A stretch of 23,159 nt of DNA from JAWLCQ01 sp041687095 (GTDB lineage Bacteria > Planctomycetota > Phycisphaerae > SM23-33): positions 1 through 23,159 of the forward strand of contig JAWLCQ010000064.1 of the NCBI GenBank assembly GCA_041687095.1. Reading direction: 5' to 3'. The notes under the pieces were generated by a model. That model saw only the letters and a program-made list of their open reading frames with translations, was not told the origin of the DNA and ran no database searches. Shown in pieces: positions 1 through 7,433 of this stretch. A program made the position numbers and the translations under genes. Within the stretch, counting starts at the first letter, position 1. The number at the start of each line of letters is the position of its first letter.

Positions 1-58
1 GATGGGGGGCGCTCCAACGACGCTGCCGCGGAGGCACCCCTCGCCCCTCCCGGACGCC

Positions 59-76
59 GGGGGTCAGGAGACCCCC
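59..76 (-). terminator. Hairpin downstream of the mutase-like gene, possible terminator
   Basis: A perfect 7-bp inverted repeat, GGGGGTC and GACCCCC with loop AGGA, lies 22 nt past the stop of the minus-strand mutase-like gene. No T-rich run follows on the minus strand, so intrinsic termination is uncertain. Nothing else is recognisable in bases 1-97. Confidence 0.35.
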
Positions 77-97
77 GTCGCACGCGTCTCCCCGCGC

Positions 98-1285
98 TCA
101 GCGCACCGTCAGCAGGTACTCCATCAGTTCGCACCCGCGGGGGATGTGCAGGTCGCTGGCGGCGGCGGCGGCTTCGGTGAAGCGTTCGTGGAGCACGCCC
201 GTGATCCGCAGGCCCGCGATGGCGAAGGGGACGGGGTCGTGCGTGTGCGTGCGGAGCGACACGGGCGTGGGGTGGTCGGGCAGGATCAGGATCCGCCAGT
301 CGTCGCCCTCCGCCCGCAACCGCTCCAGCACCGGGCCCACCACGTGCTTGTCCACCTGCTCGATGGCCTGCACCTTCCCGCGGGCGTCGGCGTTGTGCCC
401 GGCCTCGTCGGGGGCCTCGACGTGCACGACGATCAGGTCCAGTTCGTCCAGGGCCGCCACGGCCGCGGCGCCCTTGCCCGCGTAGTTCGTGTCCAGGTAG
501 CCCGTCGCCCCCTCGACCTCGATGGGCGTCCAGCCGATGAGCTTGGAGATCCCGCGGACGAGGTCGACGGCGGTGATCGCCGAGCCCTTGACATGATACA
601 AATCCTCGAACCGCGGGAGCTGCGGCATGGTGCCCTGGCCCCACAGCCAGATCTGCGTGGCGGGGTTCTCGCCCAGGTCGCGGCGGACGGTGTTGATCTC
701 GTGCGTCTTGAGCACGTCGATCGAGCGGTCCATGAGCATGCGGACGCGGTCGGCCCCTTCGCCCTCGGGCAGGTGGTCCTCGACGGCCTGGCCCAGGATG
801 TCGTGGGGCGGGGTCGTCGTCAGGTCCACCGCGCCCCGGAACGTCATCAGGTGCCGGTAGCTCACGCCCCGGTGGAAGTGGATCTGCTGCCCGCCCAGGA
901 CCCGCTGCAGCTCCTTGATCAGCTCCCCCGCCTCGGTCGTCGTGATGTGCCCCGCCGAGTAGTCCTCCATGATCCCGTCGATCACCGTCACGAAGTTGCA
1001 GCGGAAGATCCACTCGTCGGGGCCGACGGAGAGGTCCTGGGCGGCCGCCTCCAGGGGGGCCCGCCCGGTGTAGTACTTCCGCGGGTCATAGCCCAGCAGC
1101 GACAGGATCGCCACGTCCGACCCGCAGGGCAGTTCCTTGGGGACCGTCCGCACCGTTCCGATCTTGCCGTGCGACGCGACCCAGTCCATGTTGGGCGTCG
1201 CCGCCGCCTGCAGCGGGGTCTTGCCGCCCAGCTCGTCCACAGCCGCGTCGGCGGCGCCGTCGGGGATGATGATGGCGTATTTCAT
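98..1285 (-). CDS. Archaeal-type cofactor-independent phosphoglycerate mutase-like protein, probable homoserine kinase
   Basis: This 395-aa protein belongs to the alkaline-phosphatase-fold ApgM family. Visible metal and catalytic motifs are IIPDGAAD with Asp9, PCGSDVAILSLLGYDP with the presumed nucleophile Ser56, VHVEAPDEAGH, and LPDHPTPVSLRTHTHDP near the C terminus. The length is typical of the family and the start MKYAIIIPDG matches it. Family members either interconvert 2- and 3-phosphoglycerate or, in several bacteria, act as a non-orthologous homoserine kinase. The gene lies 116 nt downstream of homoserine dehydrogenase on the same strand, with no thrB in view, so I infer the homoserine kinase role in threonine synthesis. 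Sequence alone does not exclude glycolytic mutase activity. The family call is firm and the substrate is inferred. Confidence 0.85.
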   Translation of the reverse strand: MKYAIIIPDGAADAAVDELGGKTPLQAAATPNMDWVASHGKIGTVRTVPKELPCGSDVAILSLLGYDPRKYYTGRAPLEAAAQDLSVGPDEWIFRCNFVTVIDGIMEDYSAGHITTTEAGELIKELQRVLGGQQIHFHRGVSYRHLMTFRGAVDLTTTPPHDILGQAVEDHLPEGEGADRVRMLMDRSIDVLKTHEINTVRRDLGENPATQIWLWGQGTMPQLPRFEDLYHVKGSAITAVDLVRGISKLIGWTPIEVEGATGYLDTNYAGKGAAAVAALDELDLIVVHVEAPDEAGHNADARGKVQAIEQVDKHVVGPVLERLRAEGDDWRILILPDHPTPVSLRTHTHDPVPFAIAGLRITGVLHERFTEAAAAASDLHIPRGCELMEYLLTVR

Positions 1286-1317
1286 GGGTATCCTGACAGG
1301 TCAGGGCCGAAGGTTAT

Positions 1318-1392
1318 CCATTTTCAATTTCCAATTTTCAATTTCCAATTGTCGCGATGGCGGCGTCCTGCCGTTCAATTGGAAATTGAAAA
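1318..1392. repeat. AT-rich word array with inverted copy
   Basis: In the spacer between hom and the mutase-like gene, TTTTCAATTTCCAATT occurs twice in tandem (1321-1336 and 1335-1350, period 14). Its exact 16-nt reverse complement lies at 1377-1392, with a 26-nt loop. The AT-rich composition contrasts sharply with the flanking genes. The inverted copy could fold in RNA just after the hom stop. A related GAAATC-type array lies between rplJ and rplL, so this looks like a dispersed family and not a gene-specific signal. Confidence 0.8.
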
Positions 1393-1401
1393 TCGGCAAT
1401 C

Positions 1402-2736
1402 CTAGCTCAGTTCTTCCTCATGCTCGTCCACGATGCCCAGGCAGACCGTCGGGCCCTTGATCGCGCCCAGGCCATCCAACGCCGCCAACGCCGTGCGAAC
1501 GTTCCCCTCCATCGCCCGCGCGGTCGTCACGACCACGGGCACGCCCGCGTCATCGCCCGACCCGTCGGGCGGCTCGTGCTGGAGGACGGAGCTGATGCTG
1601 ATGCCCTGGCTGCCCAGCTCGGTCGTGATCTGCCCCAGCACCCCGGGCTTGTCCTCGACGGAGAAGCGGAGGTAGTAGCGGGACTGCACGGCCGCGAGGG
1701 GCAACTGCGTCGCCTGCTCCGCGCGGTCGGGGAACAGGGGCAGGTCGGTGAACAGGCGGGGGTAGGTCCCCAGGGCGATGGAGGCGATGTCCGCCACGAC
1801 GGCCGACGCGGTGGGGGAGGCCCCCGCGCCGCGCCCGTAGTACATCGTGTGCCCCACGGCGTGCCCGTAGACGCTCACCGCGTTGAACGGCCCCGAGACC
1901 CACGCCAGGGGGTGGTCGCGGTGGATGAACACCGGCCGCACGCGGAGGGAAAGCCCATCCTCCCGCTGCTGGGCGATGGCGAGGAGCTTGATGACGTACC
2001 CGAGTTCCTGCCCGTACTGGAGGTCGCGGAGCTGGAGGCGGTCGATGCCCTCGGTGGGGATGGCGTCGAGGTCGATCCGCTGCCCGAAGGCGAGGGCGGC
2101 GAGGATGGCGAGCTTGTGGGCGGAGTCCCCGCCCCCGACGTCGAGGGTGGGGTCGGCCTCGGCGAGCCCGAGGCGCTGGGCGTCTTGGAGGGCGTCGGCG
2201 TAGCTCTGCCCGCGCTGCGTCATGGCGGTGAGGATGGAGTTGCACGTGCCGTTGACGATCCCGTACAGGGCGTCGATGCGGTTGGCGAGCAGCCCGTCGA
2301 GCAGGGCGCGGATGATGGGGATGCCCCCGGCGCAACTGGCCTCGAAGGCGATGGACACGCCCCGCTCGCGGGCGAGGGCGTAGAGTTCCGGCCCGTGGTG
2401 GGCGAGCAGGGCCTTGTTCGCCGTCACCACGTGCTTGCCCGCCCGCAGGGCCCGCTCGATGAGGGCCTTGGCGAACGTCGTCCCGCCCACCAGCTCGCAC
2501 ACGATGGCCGTCTGCGGGTCGTTGAGGGCGTCGTCGAGGCTCGTCCGCAGCAGCGACGCGTCGAGCCCCAGCGCCTTCGCCCGCGTGAAGTCCACGTCCA
2601 CCACGTGCCGCAACTCGATCTGCCGCCCCGTACGCTGGGCGAGCGTTCGGCCGTCGCGGGTCAGCAGGGCGCAGACCCCGCCTCCGACCGTTCCACAGCC
2701 CACGACCGCCACACCGACTTTACCTGGTTCCGCCAT
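1402..2736 (-). CDS. hom: Homoserine dehydrogenase with C-terminal ACT domain
   Basis: The 444-aa enzyme reduces aspartate semialdehyde to homoserine with NAD(P)H, the branch step to threonine and methionine. The N-terminal Rossmann domain shows VVGCGTVGGG (Gly13, Gly15, Gly18). TANKALLA with Lys108, the substrate-domain signature GIVNGTCNSILT at 160-170, and GLAEADPTLDVGGGDSAHK with the catalytic-type Lys208 follow. The C-terminal part, from about residue 355 (YYLRFSVEDKPGVLGQITTE), is an ACT domain, which in this family senses threonine. A purine-rich Shine-Dalgarno stretch (GGGAGAGG on the minus strand) precedes the ATG. It is the first gene of a probable two-gene operon with the mutase-like gene. 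Length and domain order are normal for the monofunctional form, with no aspartokinase fusion. Confidence 0.96.
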   Translation of the reverse strand: MAEPGKVGVAVVGCGTVGGGVCALLTRDGRTLAQRTGRQIELRHVVDVDFTRAKALGLDASLLRTSLDDALNDPQTAIVCELVGGTTFAKALIERALRAGKHVVTANKALLAHHGPELYALARERGVSIAFEASCAGGIPIIRALLDGLLANRIDALYGIVNGTCNSILTAMTQRGQSYADALQDAQRLGLAEADPTLDVGGGDSAHKLAILAALAFGQRIDLDAIPTEGIDRLQLRDLQYGQELGYVIKLLAIAQQREDGLSLRVRPVFIHRDHPLAWVSGPFNAVSVYGHAVGHTMYYGRGAGASPTASAVVADIASIALGTYPRLFTDLPLFPDRAEQATQLPLAAVQSRYYLRFSVEDKPGVLGQITTELGSQGISISSVLQHEPPDGSGDDAGVPVVVTTARAMEGNVRTALAALDGLGAIKGPTVCLGIVDEHEEELS

Positions 2737-2765
2737 GCCTGCCTCTCCCTCTGGTTCGGGGCTGC

Positions 2766-2794
2766 ATCCTACGCCCGCCGCCGCCCGTTTGCAA
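2766..2794 (-). promoter_or_regulatory. Probable sigma-70-type promoter of hom
   Basis: On the minus strand TTGCAA (2794-2789) and TAGGAT (2771-2766) are separated by 17 nt. The -10 box ends 29 nt upstream of the hom ATG. The match is moderate at both boxes. The distal edge is only 18 bp from the foldback element at 2813-3021. Confidence 0.5.
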
Positions 2795-2812
2795 GACGCC
2801 CCCGCCCGCCGG

Positions 2813-3021
2813 GTGCACGGGTGAGCGACCTTCTTTTCTGGTCACCGTTCCCGGGGTGCCACCCTCAAGCGGCGCTGTTTGCCGCTTGGGGGTGTTGCGG
2901 TGCGGGGGGGCAGCACCCCCAAGCCGCGAACAGCATGCGGCTTGAGGGTGGCACCCACACCGAGGCCCCGTTCCATGAGCGGCTACCTCTTCTACCAGAA
3001 GAAAAGGTCGCCCACGTGCAC
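2813..3021. repeat. Nested imperfect inverted repeat (foldback element)
   Basis: Arms pair from outside inwards. GTGCACG (2813-2819) pairs with CGTGCAC (3015-3021). GCGACCTTCTTTTCTGG (2825-2841) pairs with CCAGAAGAAAAGGTCGC (2992-3008) with two mismatches. GGGTGCCACCCTCAAGC (2854-2870) pairs perfectly with 2940-2956. The 21-nt stretch 2874-2894 pairs with 2914-2934 with two mismatches. The core carries four alternating copies of a CACCCYCAAGCSGC-like word. No open reading frame with a recognisable product lies inside, so it is either a non-autonomous mobile element or a large structured palindrome. Confidence 0.75.
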
Positions 3022-3195
3022 GGCCGGACCATCGCGGAAAGGAGCCAAGCGCTGCTCCCCGGCGCACGCCCACTCGTTTTCTGCGGAACGAAGCCAAACC
3101 TGGGCAACCTTTCCGAGACTTCTGGTTTCTCCCTCCGCCACGTCTCGCGCTTCCGCCGCCCATGCAGAACAAAGCCAACCTGCCCACGCAGGCGA

Positions 3196-3260
3196 GCGAA
3201 AGGGGGACTGGCTCCGCAGGGGCGTGCCGTTCGCCCCGGAGGTGCCTGTCCCCCTTTCGC
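3196..3260 (+). repeat. REP-like palindrome, copy A
   Basis: GCGAAAGGGGGACTGGCTCC (3196-3215) is matched by the reverse complement of GGTGCCTGTCCCCCTTTCGC (3241-3260) at 18 of 20 positions. The two T/A differences give one arm GACTGGCTCC and the other GACAGGCACC. The 25-nt centre is GC-rich. The structure resembles repetitive extragenic palindromes mobilised in trans by IS200-type tyrosine (RAYT) transposases. No such transposase gene is in the window. Confidence 0.75.
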
Positions 3261-3393
3261 GGTCCGGCGCGCTCACCGTGCGGAACAGACCCAACCCGCA
3301 CCGTGCGAAACAAAGCCATCGCCGCCATCCTCAGGGCCATCCTGCAAAACGATAACCGTTCACGGGGTGCGGGCGAGGAACCCCGCACCGCCC

Positions 3394-3458
3394 CGAAAAA
3401 GGGGACAGGCACCTGCGCGGCAAGAAGCATGCCGCTACGGAGCCAGTCCCCTTTTTCG
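3394..3458 (-). repeat. REP-like palindrome, copy B, inverted relative to copy A
   Basis: CGAAAAAGGGGACAGGCACC (3394-3413) pairs with GGAGCCAGTCCCCTTTTTCG (3439-3458) at 18 of 20 positions. The same two asymmetric positions differ as in copy A, with the ACAGGCACC arm now on the left, so the element is inserted in the opposite orientation. The central 25 nt differ from copy A except for a shared GCCG-like motif. The A and B pair forms a possible REP doublet. Confidence 0.75.
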
Positions 3459-3520
3459 AGGCTCCCTTCGCCCATCCCGCCTGCGCCTCTCCCGCCTTCG
3501 GATCCCGGCGGACCCTTTTC

Positions 3521-3554
3521 TTCACGCCTTCGCTGCTGTTTGCGAAGGCGTGAA
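3521..3554. repeat. Perfect 13-bp hairpin
   Basis: TTCACGCCTTCGC (3521-3533) and GCGAAGGCGTGAA (3542-3554) are exact reverse complements around the loop TGCTGTTT. There is no T tract on either side, and neither neighbouring gene ends here, so a terminator role is unlikely. Confidence 0.7.
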
Positions 3555-3791
3555 TGGTTACGCGAAACGAAGCCAACCCGCCCACGCGGGGCAAAGCCAG
3601 CCCGTGACCGATGAGCGAATCCCGCGGCCGTTCGCTGCGCACACCGTCCGCGCCGCGGCGGCCGCCGGGTCCATTGCACCACGGATTCCCGAATCGCCAA
3701 GGAAATTCGCCCGGGGCGTCTCCAACCTCCCCTCTGCCCGACGGTTACGATTTGCAATTCCCTCTGTCTGCAAGCGGGCGGCATGAGGCGA

Positions 3792-3855
3792 CGCCAAAAG
3801 GCAAGCTGCGGGCAGGCTCCGCAGCGAGAGGCGGACCTCGCTCGCCTTTTTGGCG
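3792..3855. repeat. Foldback with inner hairpins
   Basis: Outer arms CGCCAAAAGGC (3792-3802) and GCCTTTTTGGCG (3844-3855) pair with one bulged T. Inside, GCTGCGG (3805-3811) pairs with CCGCAGC (3819-3825), and GCGAG pairs with CTCGC. A run of five T follows about 4 nt later, at 3859-3863. It could act as a plus-strand terminator isolating the strong promoter downstream, although no gene upstream on that strand needs terminating. Confidence 0.55.
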
Positions 3856-3864
3856 CGGTTTTTC

Positions 3865-3968
3865 GGGGGGGGATTTCGAGTGCCCTGGGGGGGCGGGTCT
3901 GGTATGCTGTGGGCCTGCGCGGGAAGGGCTGGTGGGCGGGGGGCTTGGGGCGGGAGGGGGGCGGCGGG
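3865..3968 (+). other. G-run cluster upstream of the tuf promoter
   Basis: Twelve runs of at least three G lie within about 105 nt on the plus strand. The densest part is 3934-3968, with six runs separated by 1-4 nt. This fits the G3N1-7 pattern for intramolecular G-quadruplexes. It ends about 28 nt upstream of the -35 box of the strong promoter. A role in transcription is inference only. Confidence 0.6.
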
Positions 3969-3996
3969 AAGAAAGCAAAAAAGGGGACGAAAAGGT

Positions 3997-4024
3997 TTGA
4001 CAGGGGGTTGCGGATTCGTATAGT
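3997..4024 (+). promoter_or_regulatory. Strong promoter of the tRNA-Thr/tuf/rpoBC operon
   Basis: A perfect TTGACA (3997-4002) is followed after 16 nt by TATAGT (4019-4024), five of six to consensus. An A-rich stretch (AAAGCAAAAAAGG, about 3972-3984) upstream resembles an UP element, as expected for a stable-RNA or translation-factor promoter. The predicted start near 4031 gives a leader of about 84 nt to the tRNA. No other equally good promoter was seen before rpoB. Confidence 0.85.
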
Positions 4025-4038
4025 AGAGGGTTTACTCC

Positions 4039-4052
4039 GGTCCCTAGGGACC
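4039..4052. promoter_or_regulatory. 14-bp perfect palindrome at the start of the leader RNA
   Basis: GGTCCCTAGGGACC is self-complementary over 14 bp and lies about 8 nt downstream of the predicted transcription start. It could be an operator for a dimeric regulator or a 5' protective hairpin. It reads the same on both strands, so a dimer-binding site is plausible but not demonstrated. Confidence 0.4.
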
Positions 4053-4114
4053 GTTGTCCCTATATCGGCCGCGACCGGGGCGGCGTAGGGGTGGAGCGGA
4101 CGTCGTCGTAGTTC

Positions 4115-4186
<72 letters not shown>

Positions 4187-4334
4187 TGGCCCGCCGGGCG
4201 GCGGGTGCTGTTGTCGGGGCCTTGGCCCTGGCCGGTGTCGAGAAACCAGGCAACCGGAACCATAACCGCAGGATAGGACCGAACGTCGCACGGCGGGTAG
4301 CCGACGGCGGGTCGGGGTGCAAGGAGCAAGGAGA

Positions 4335-5537
<1,203 letters not shown>

Positions 5538-5543
5538 CAACCG

Positions 5544-5711
5544 ATGGCCAAGAACAAGGCCCGGGAATACGTCTGGCTGCAGTGCACGGAGTGCGACGAA
5601 CTCAACTACCGTACCGAAGTGAAGGTGCAGGGCGGAGTTCCGAAGCTCAAGCTGGCGAAGTACTGCCCGCGGGATCGGAAGCACACCGAGCACAAGCTGA
5701 AGCGCAAGTAG
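5544..5711 (+). CDS. rpmG: Ribosomal protein bL33
   Basis: A 55-aa protein (MAKNKAREYVWLQCTECDEL at the N terminus, ending HTEHKLKRK) of the large-subunit protein bL33. It is small and basic, with the family motif KYCPRDRKHTEHK. Zinc-type bL33 has CxxC followed by CxxC. Here Cys14, Cys17 and Cys41 remain, but the fourth cysteine position is Asp44, so it looks intermediate between zinc-binding and zinc-free forms. The start sits 6 nt after the tuf stop, with GGAG at the end of tuf as ribosome-binding site. The tuf, rpmG, tRNA-Trp, secE, nusG order is widespread in bacteria and supports the call. Confidence 0.95.
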   Translation: MAKNKAREYVWLQCTECDELNYRTEVKVQGGVPKLKLAKYCPRDRKHTEHKLKRK

Positions 5712-5784
5712 CCGCCGCGAAGGGCGGACGGCGCCGGCGGCGGGTGGCCCCCCACCCCCCCGGCGCCGCCCGTCCGGCGGAGAC
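5712..5784 (+). other. GC-rich hairpin spacer between rpmG and tRNA-Trp
   Basis: GGGTGG (5742-5747) pairs with CCACCC (5752-5757) around CCCC. It is flanked by GGACGG...CCGTCC and GGCGCC arms that extend the fold with bulges. It directly precedes the tRNA, so a role in tRNA 5' processing or partial attenuation is possible. There is no T run. Confidence 0.5.
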
Positions 5785-5857
<73 letters not shown>

Positions 5858-5909
5858 GTTAGGACACACCGCCCGCGCGTCGCGGGCGGCCGAACAAGGA
5901 CGAGGCAAC

Positions 5910-6311
5910 GTGGGTTTCTTTGATATCTACAAACGCGGCCAGGGCAAGTACACGCGGATCGCCACGTTCGTGGGCGTGATGGTCATCGGCGTCATCGGCG
6001 CGTGGGCGTTGAGCAACAAGCTCCACGCGTACGAGGCCACGTCCAGCCCGTACATCCGCTTCGGCGTTCCGGCGGTGCTGGTGGTGGGCCTGGGCATCCT
6101 GATGTTCTGGATCGTCAACCGGCCGGCGTCGGCCGACTTCATGATCGCCACCGAGAGCGAGATGAAGAAGGTCTCCTGGTCCTCCCGCAAGGAGATCCTG
6201 GGCTCGACGAAGGTGGTCATCGTGACCACGTTCATCATGGCCGGGGTCCTCTTCGGCGTGGACGTCCTGTTTGCCAAACTGTTCGACTGGCTTGGGCTGT
6301 TTGGCGGCTAA
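5910..6311 (+). CDS. secE: Preprotein translocase subunit SecE
   Basis: A 133-aa membrane protein that clamps SecY in the SecYEG export channel. Three hydrophobic segments are visible at about 17-35, 51-70 and 101-122. The conserved amphipathic hinge EMKKVSWSSRKEILGST (84-100) precedes the last segment and is the diagnostic SecE region. With three segments it is the long form, as in E. coli, and not the single-span form. The start is GTG, giving MGFFDIYKRGQGKY, with AAGGACGAGG just upstream. The position before nusG is canonical. Confidence 0.95.
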   Translation: MGFFDIYKRGQGKYTRIATFVGVMVIGVIGAWALSNKLHAYEATSSPYIRFGVPAVLVVGLGILMFWIVNRPASADFMIATESEMKKVSWSSRKEILGSTKVVIVTTFIMAGVLFGVDVLFAKLFDWLGLFGG

Positions 6312-6350
6312 GGCCCGCCCGGGCCGGATACAGAGCGGGAAACACTCTCC

Positions 6351-6905
6351 ATGAGCAAACACTGGTATGTCCTCCGCGTGGCCTCCAACAAGGAAGAGCA
6401 GGTCCGCGAGGCCCTCGACCGCAAGGTGAAGATTGAGGGCCTGGAGGAGAAGATCGGGCGGATCCTCGTCCCCACCGAGCGTCGCCCCTCCCCCCGCGGC
6501 CGCGGGGGCGAGAAGAAGTTCGTCGAGCGGAAGATGTACCCCGGGTACGTCTTCATCGAGATGGAGCTGGAGGAGAACGGGTCGATCTCCGAGGACGCCT
6601 GGTTCCTCATCCGCGAGACGACCGGGGTGGGGGATTTCATCGGCGCCGGCGGGAAGCCCTCCGCGATGCGGCAGGACGATGTGGACAAGATGCTGATGCA
6701 GATCGAGCGCGCCCAGGAGGGCGGGCAGATCTCCGTCGAGTTCGAGAAGGGCGATCAGGTGAAGATCAAGGAAGGCGCATTCGAGAATTTCGAAGGCGCC
6801 GTGGAAGAGGTACTCCCCGAAAAGGGCCTCATCCGCGTGGTGGTGACCATCTTCGGACGGCCCACTCCGGTCGAATTGGAATACTGGCAGGTGGAGAAGG
6901 CATAG
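6351..6905 (+). CDS. nusG: Transcription termination/antitermination protein NusG
   Basis: A 184-aa factor that binds the RNA polymerase clamp and links it to Rho or to ribosomal S10. The NGN domain starts HWYVLRVASNKEEQVREAL and holds the diagnostic RKMYPGYVFIEM (about 62-73). The C-terminal KOW domain reads FEKGDQVKIKEGAFENFEG and ends near residue 184. A basic Gly/Arg/Pro-rich linker (RRPSPRGRGGEKK) sits within the NGN domain before the conserved motif. The stop codon is followed after one base by the rplK ATG, so the two are probably translationally coupled. The ribosome-binding site upstream is weak. Confidence 0.96.
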   Translation: MSKHWYVLRVASNKEEQVREALDRKVKIEGLEEKIGRILVPTERRPSPRGRGGEKKFVERKMYPGYVFIEMELEENGSISEDAWFLIRETTGVGDFIGAGGKPSAMRQDDVDKMLMQIERAQEGGQISVEFEKGDQVKIKEGAFENFEGAVEEVLPEKGLIRVVVTIFGRPTPVELEYWQVEKA

Positions 6906-6906
6906 C

Positions 6907-7332
6907 ATGGCGAAGGAAGTGGTCGCGAAAATCAAGCTGCAGGCCGCCGGCGGGAAGGCAACCCCCGCGCCCCCGATCGGTCCGGCCCTGGGGCAGCACA
7001 ACGTGAACATCGGGCAGTTCGTCTCGCAGTTCAACGAGCAGACGCGCGAGTTCGACGGGATGCCCATTCCGGTGGAGATCTCGGTCTACAAGGACCGGTC
7101 CTTCACGTTCATCATCAAGAGCCCCCCGGCGGCGGCGCTGCTGAAGGAAGCGGCCCAGATCGCGAAGGGCTCGGGCGTCCCCAACCGGGACAAGGTGGGC
7201 ACGGTCACCAAGGACCAGGTCCGCCAGATCGCCCAGCGCAAGATCAAGGACCTCAACGCCCACGACGTCGAAGCCGGCGCCCGCATCATCGAGGGCACGG
7301 CGCGGTCGATGGGCATCACGGTCGAGAAGTAA
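6907..7332 (+). CDS. rplK: Ribosomal protein uL11
   Basis: A 141-aa protein at the base of the ribosomal stalk that binds the GTPase-associated region of 23S rRNA. The N-terminal domain has IKLQAAGGKATPAPPIGPAL and GQHNVNIGQFVSQFN, and the C-terminal RNA-binding domain has GTARSMGITVEK at the end. Its length equals that of the E. coli protein. GGAGAAGG inside the end of nusG is the ribosome-binding site. Confidence 0.97.
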   Translation: MAKEVVAKIKLQAAGGKATPAPPIGPALGQHNVNIGQFVSQFNEQTREFDGMPIPVEISVYKDRSFTFIIKSPPAAALLKEAAQIAKGSGVPNRDKVGTVTKDQVRQIAQRKIKDLNAHDVEAGARIIEGTARSMGITVEK

Positions 7333-7344
7333 CCGTCCCCCCCT

Positions 7345-7414
7345 GGCCCCGTCCGGGGCCGCGCCGTACCACGGGCGACGATTCGTGGGAGTCCGCCCCG
7401 CCGGTCGCGGCGGG
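7345..7414 (+). other. Two hairpins in the rplK-rplA spacer
   Basis: GGCCCC (7345-7350) pairs with GGGGCC (7355-7360), and CCCGCCG (7397-7403) pairs with CGGCGGG (7408-7414) around GTCG. The second ends 19 nt before the rplA ATG. In E. coli L1 regulates from the rplK leader, which is absent here because rplK follows nusG directly. These hairpins are therefore a conceivable but unproven alternative target. Confidence 0.45.
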
Positions 7415-7433
7415 AACGACGAGAGGAATCCGC

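Larger units (their letters stand above)
3084..3609. repeat. Six dispersed copies of an ACRAAGCCAACC-like word
   Basis: Related words occur near 3084-3105 (GGAACGAAGCCAAACC), 3164-3185 (GAACAAAGCCAACCTGCCC), 3279-3300 (GGAACAGACCCAACCCG), 3301-3324 (GAAACAAAGCCATCG), 3561-3583 (GAAACGAAGCCAACCCGCCC) and 3586-3609 (GGGGCAAAGCCAGCCCG). All are on the same strand with irregular spacing. Two copies continue into a short GC hairpin (CCTGCCCACGCAGG and CCCGCCCACGCGGG). The irregular spacing and imperfect copies exclude a CRISPR array. Confidence 0.65.
2795..3996. other. Gene-poor, repeat-rich region between the two divergent operons
   Basis: About 1.2 kb with no convincing gene on either strand. 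Long open frames cross it because of the GC content, but they translate to low-complexity Arg/Pro/Gly-rich sequence that simply reads through the repeats. Its contents, listed separately, are a long foldback element, two REP-like palindromes, a six-copy word family, two more hairpins and a G-run cluster. An extra 8-bp hairpin (GGTGCGGG at 3366-3373, CCCGCACC at 3382-3389) adjoins the second REP-like element. Confidence 0.75.

Noticed and set aside
2720..3784. Long minus-strand open frame (354 codons) across the repeat-rich region
   Set aside because: Its translation is Arg/Gly/Pro-rich low-complexity sequence that reads through the foldback, REP-like elements and word repeats. All frames are open for long stretches here because of GC content, and no conserved motif is present.
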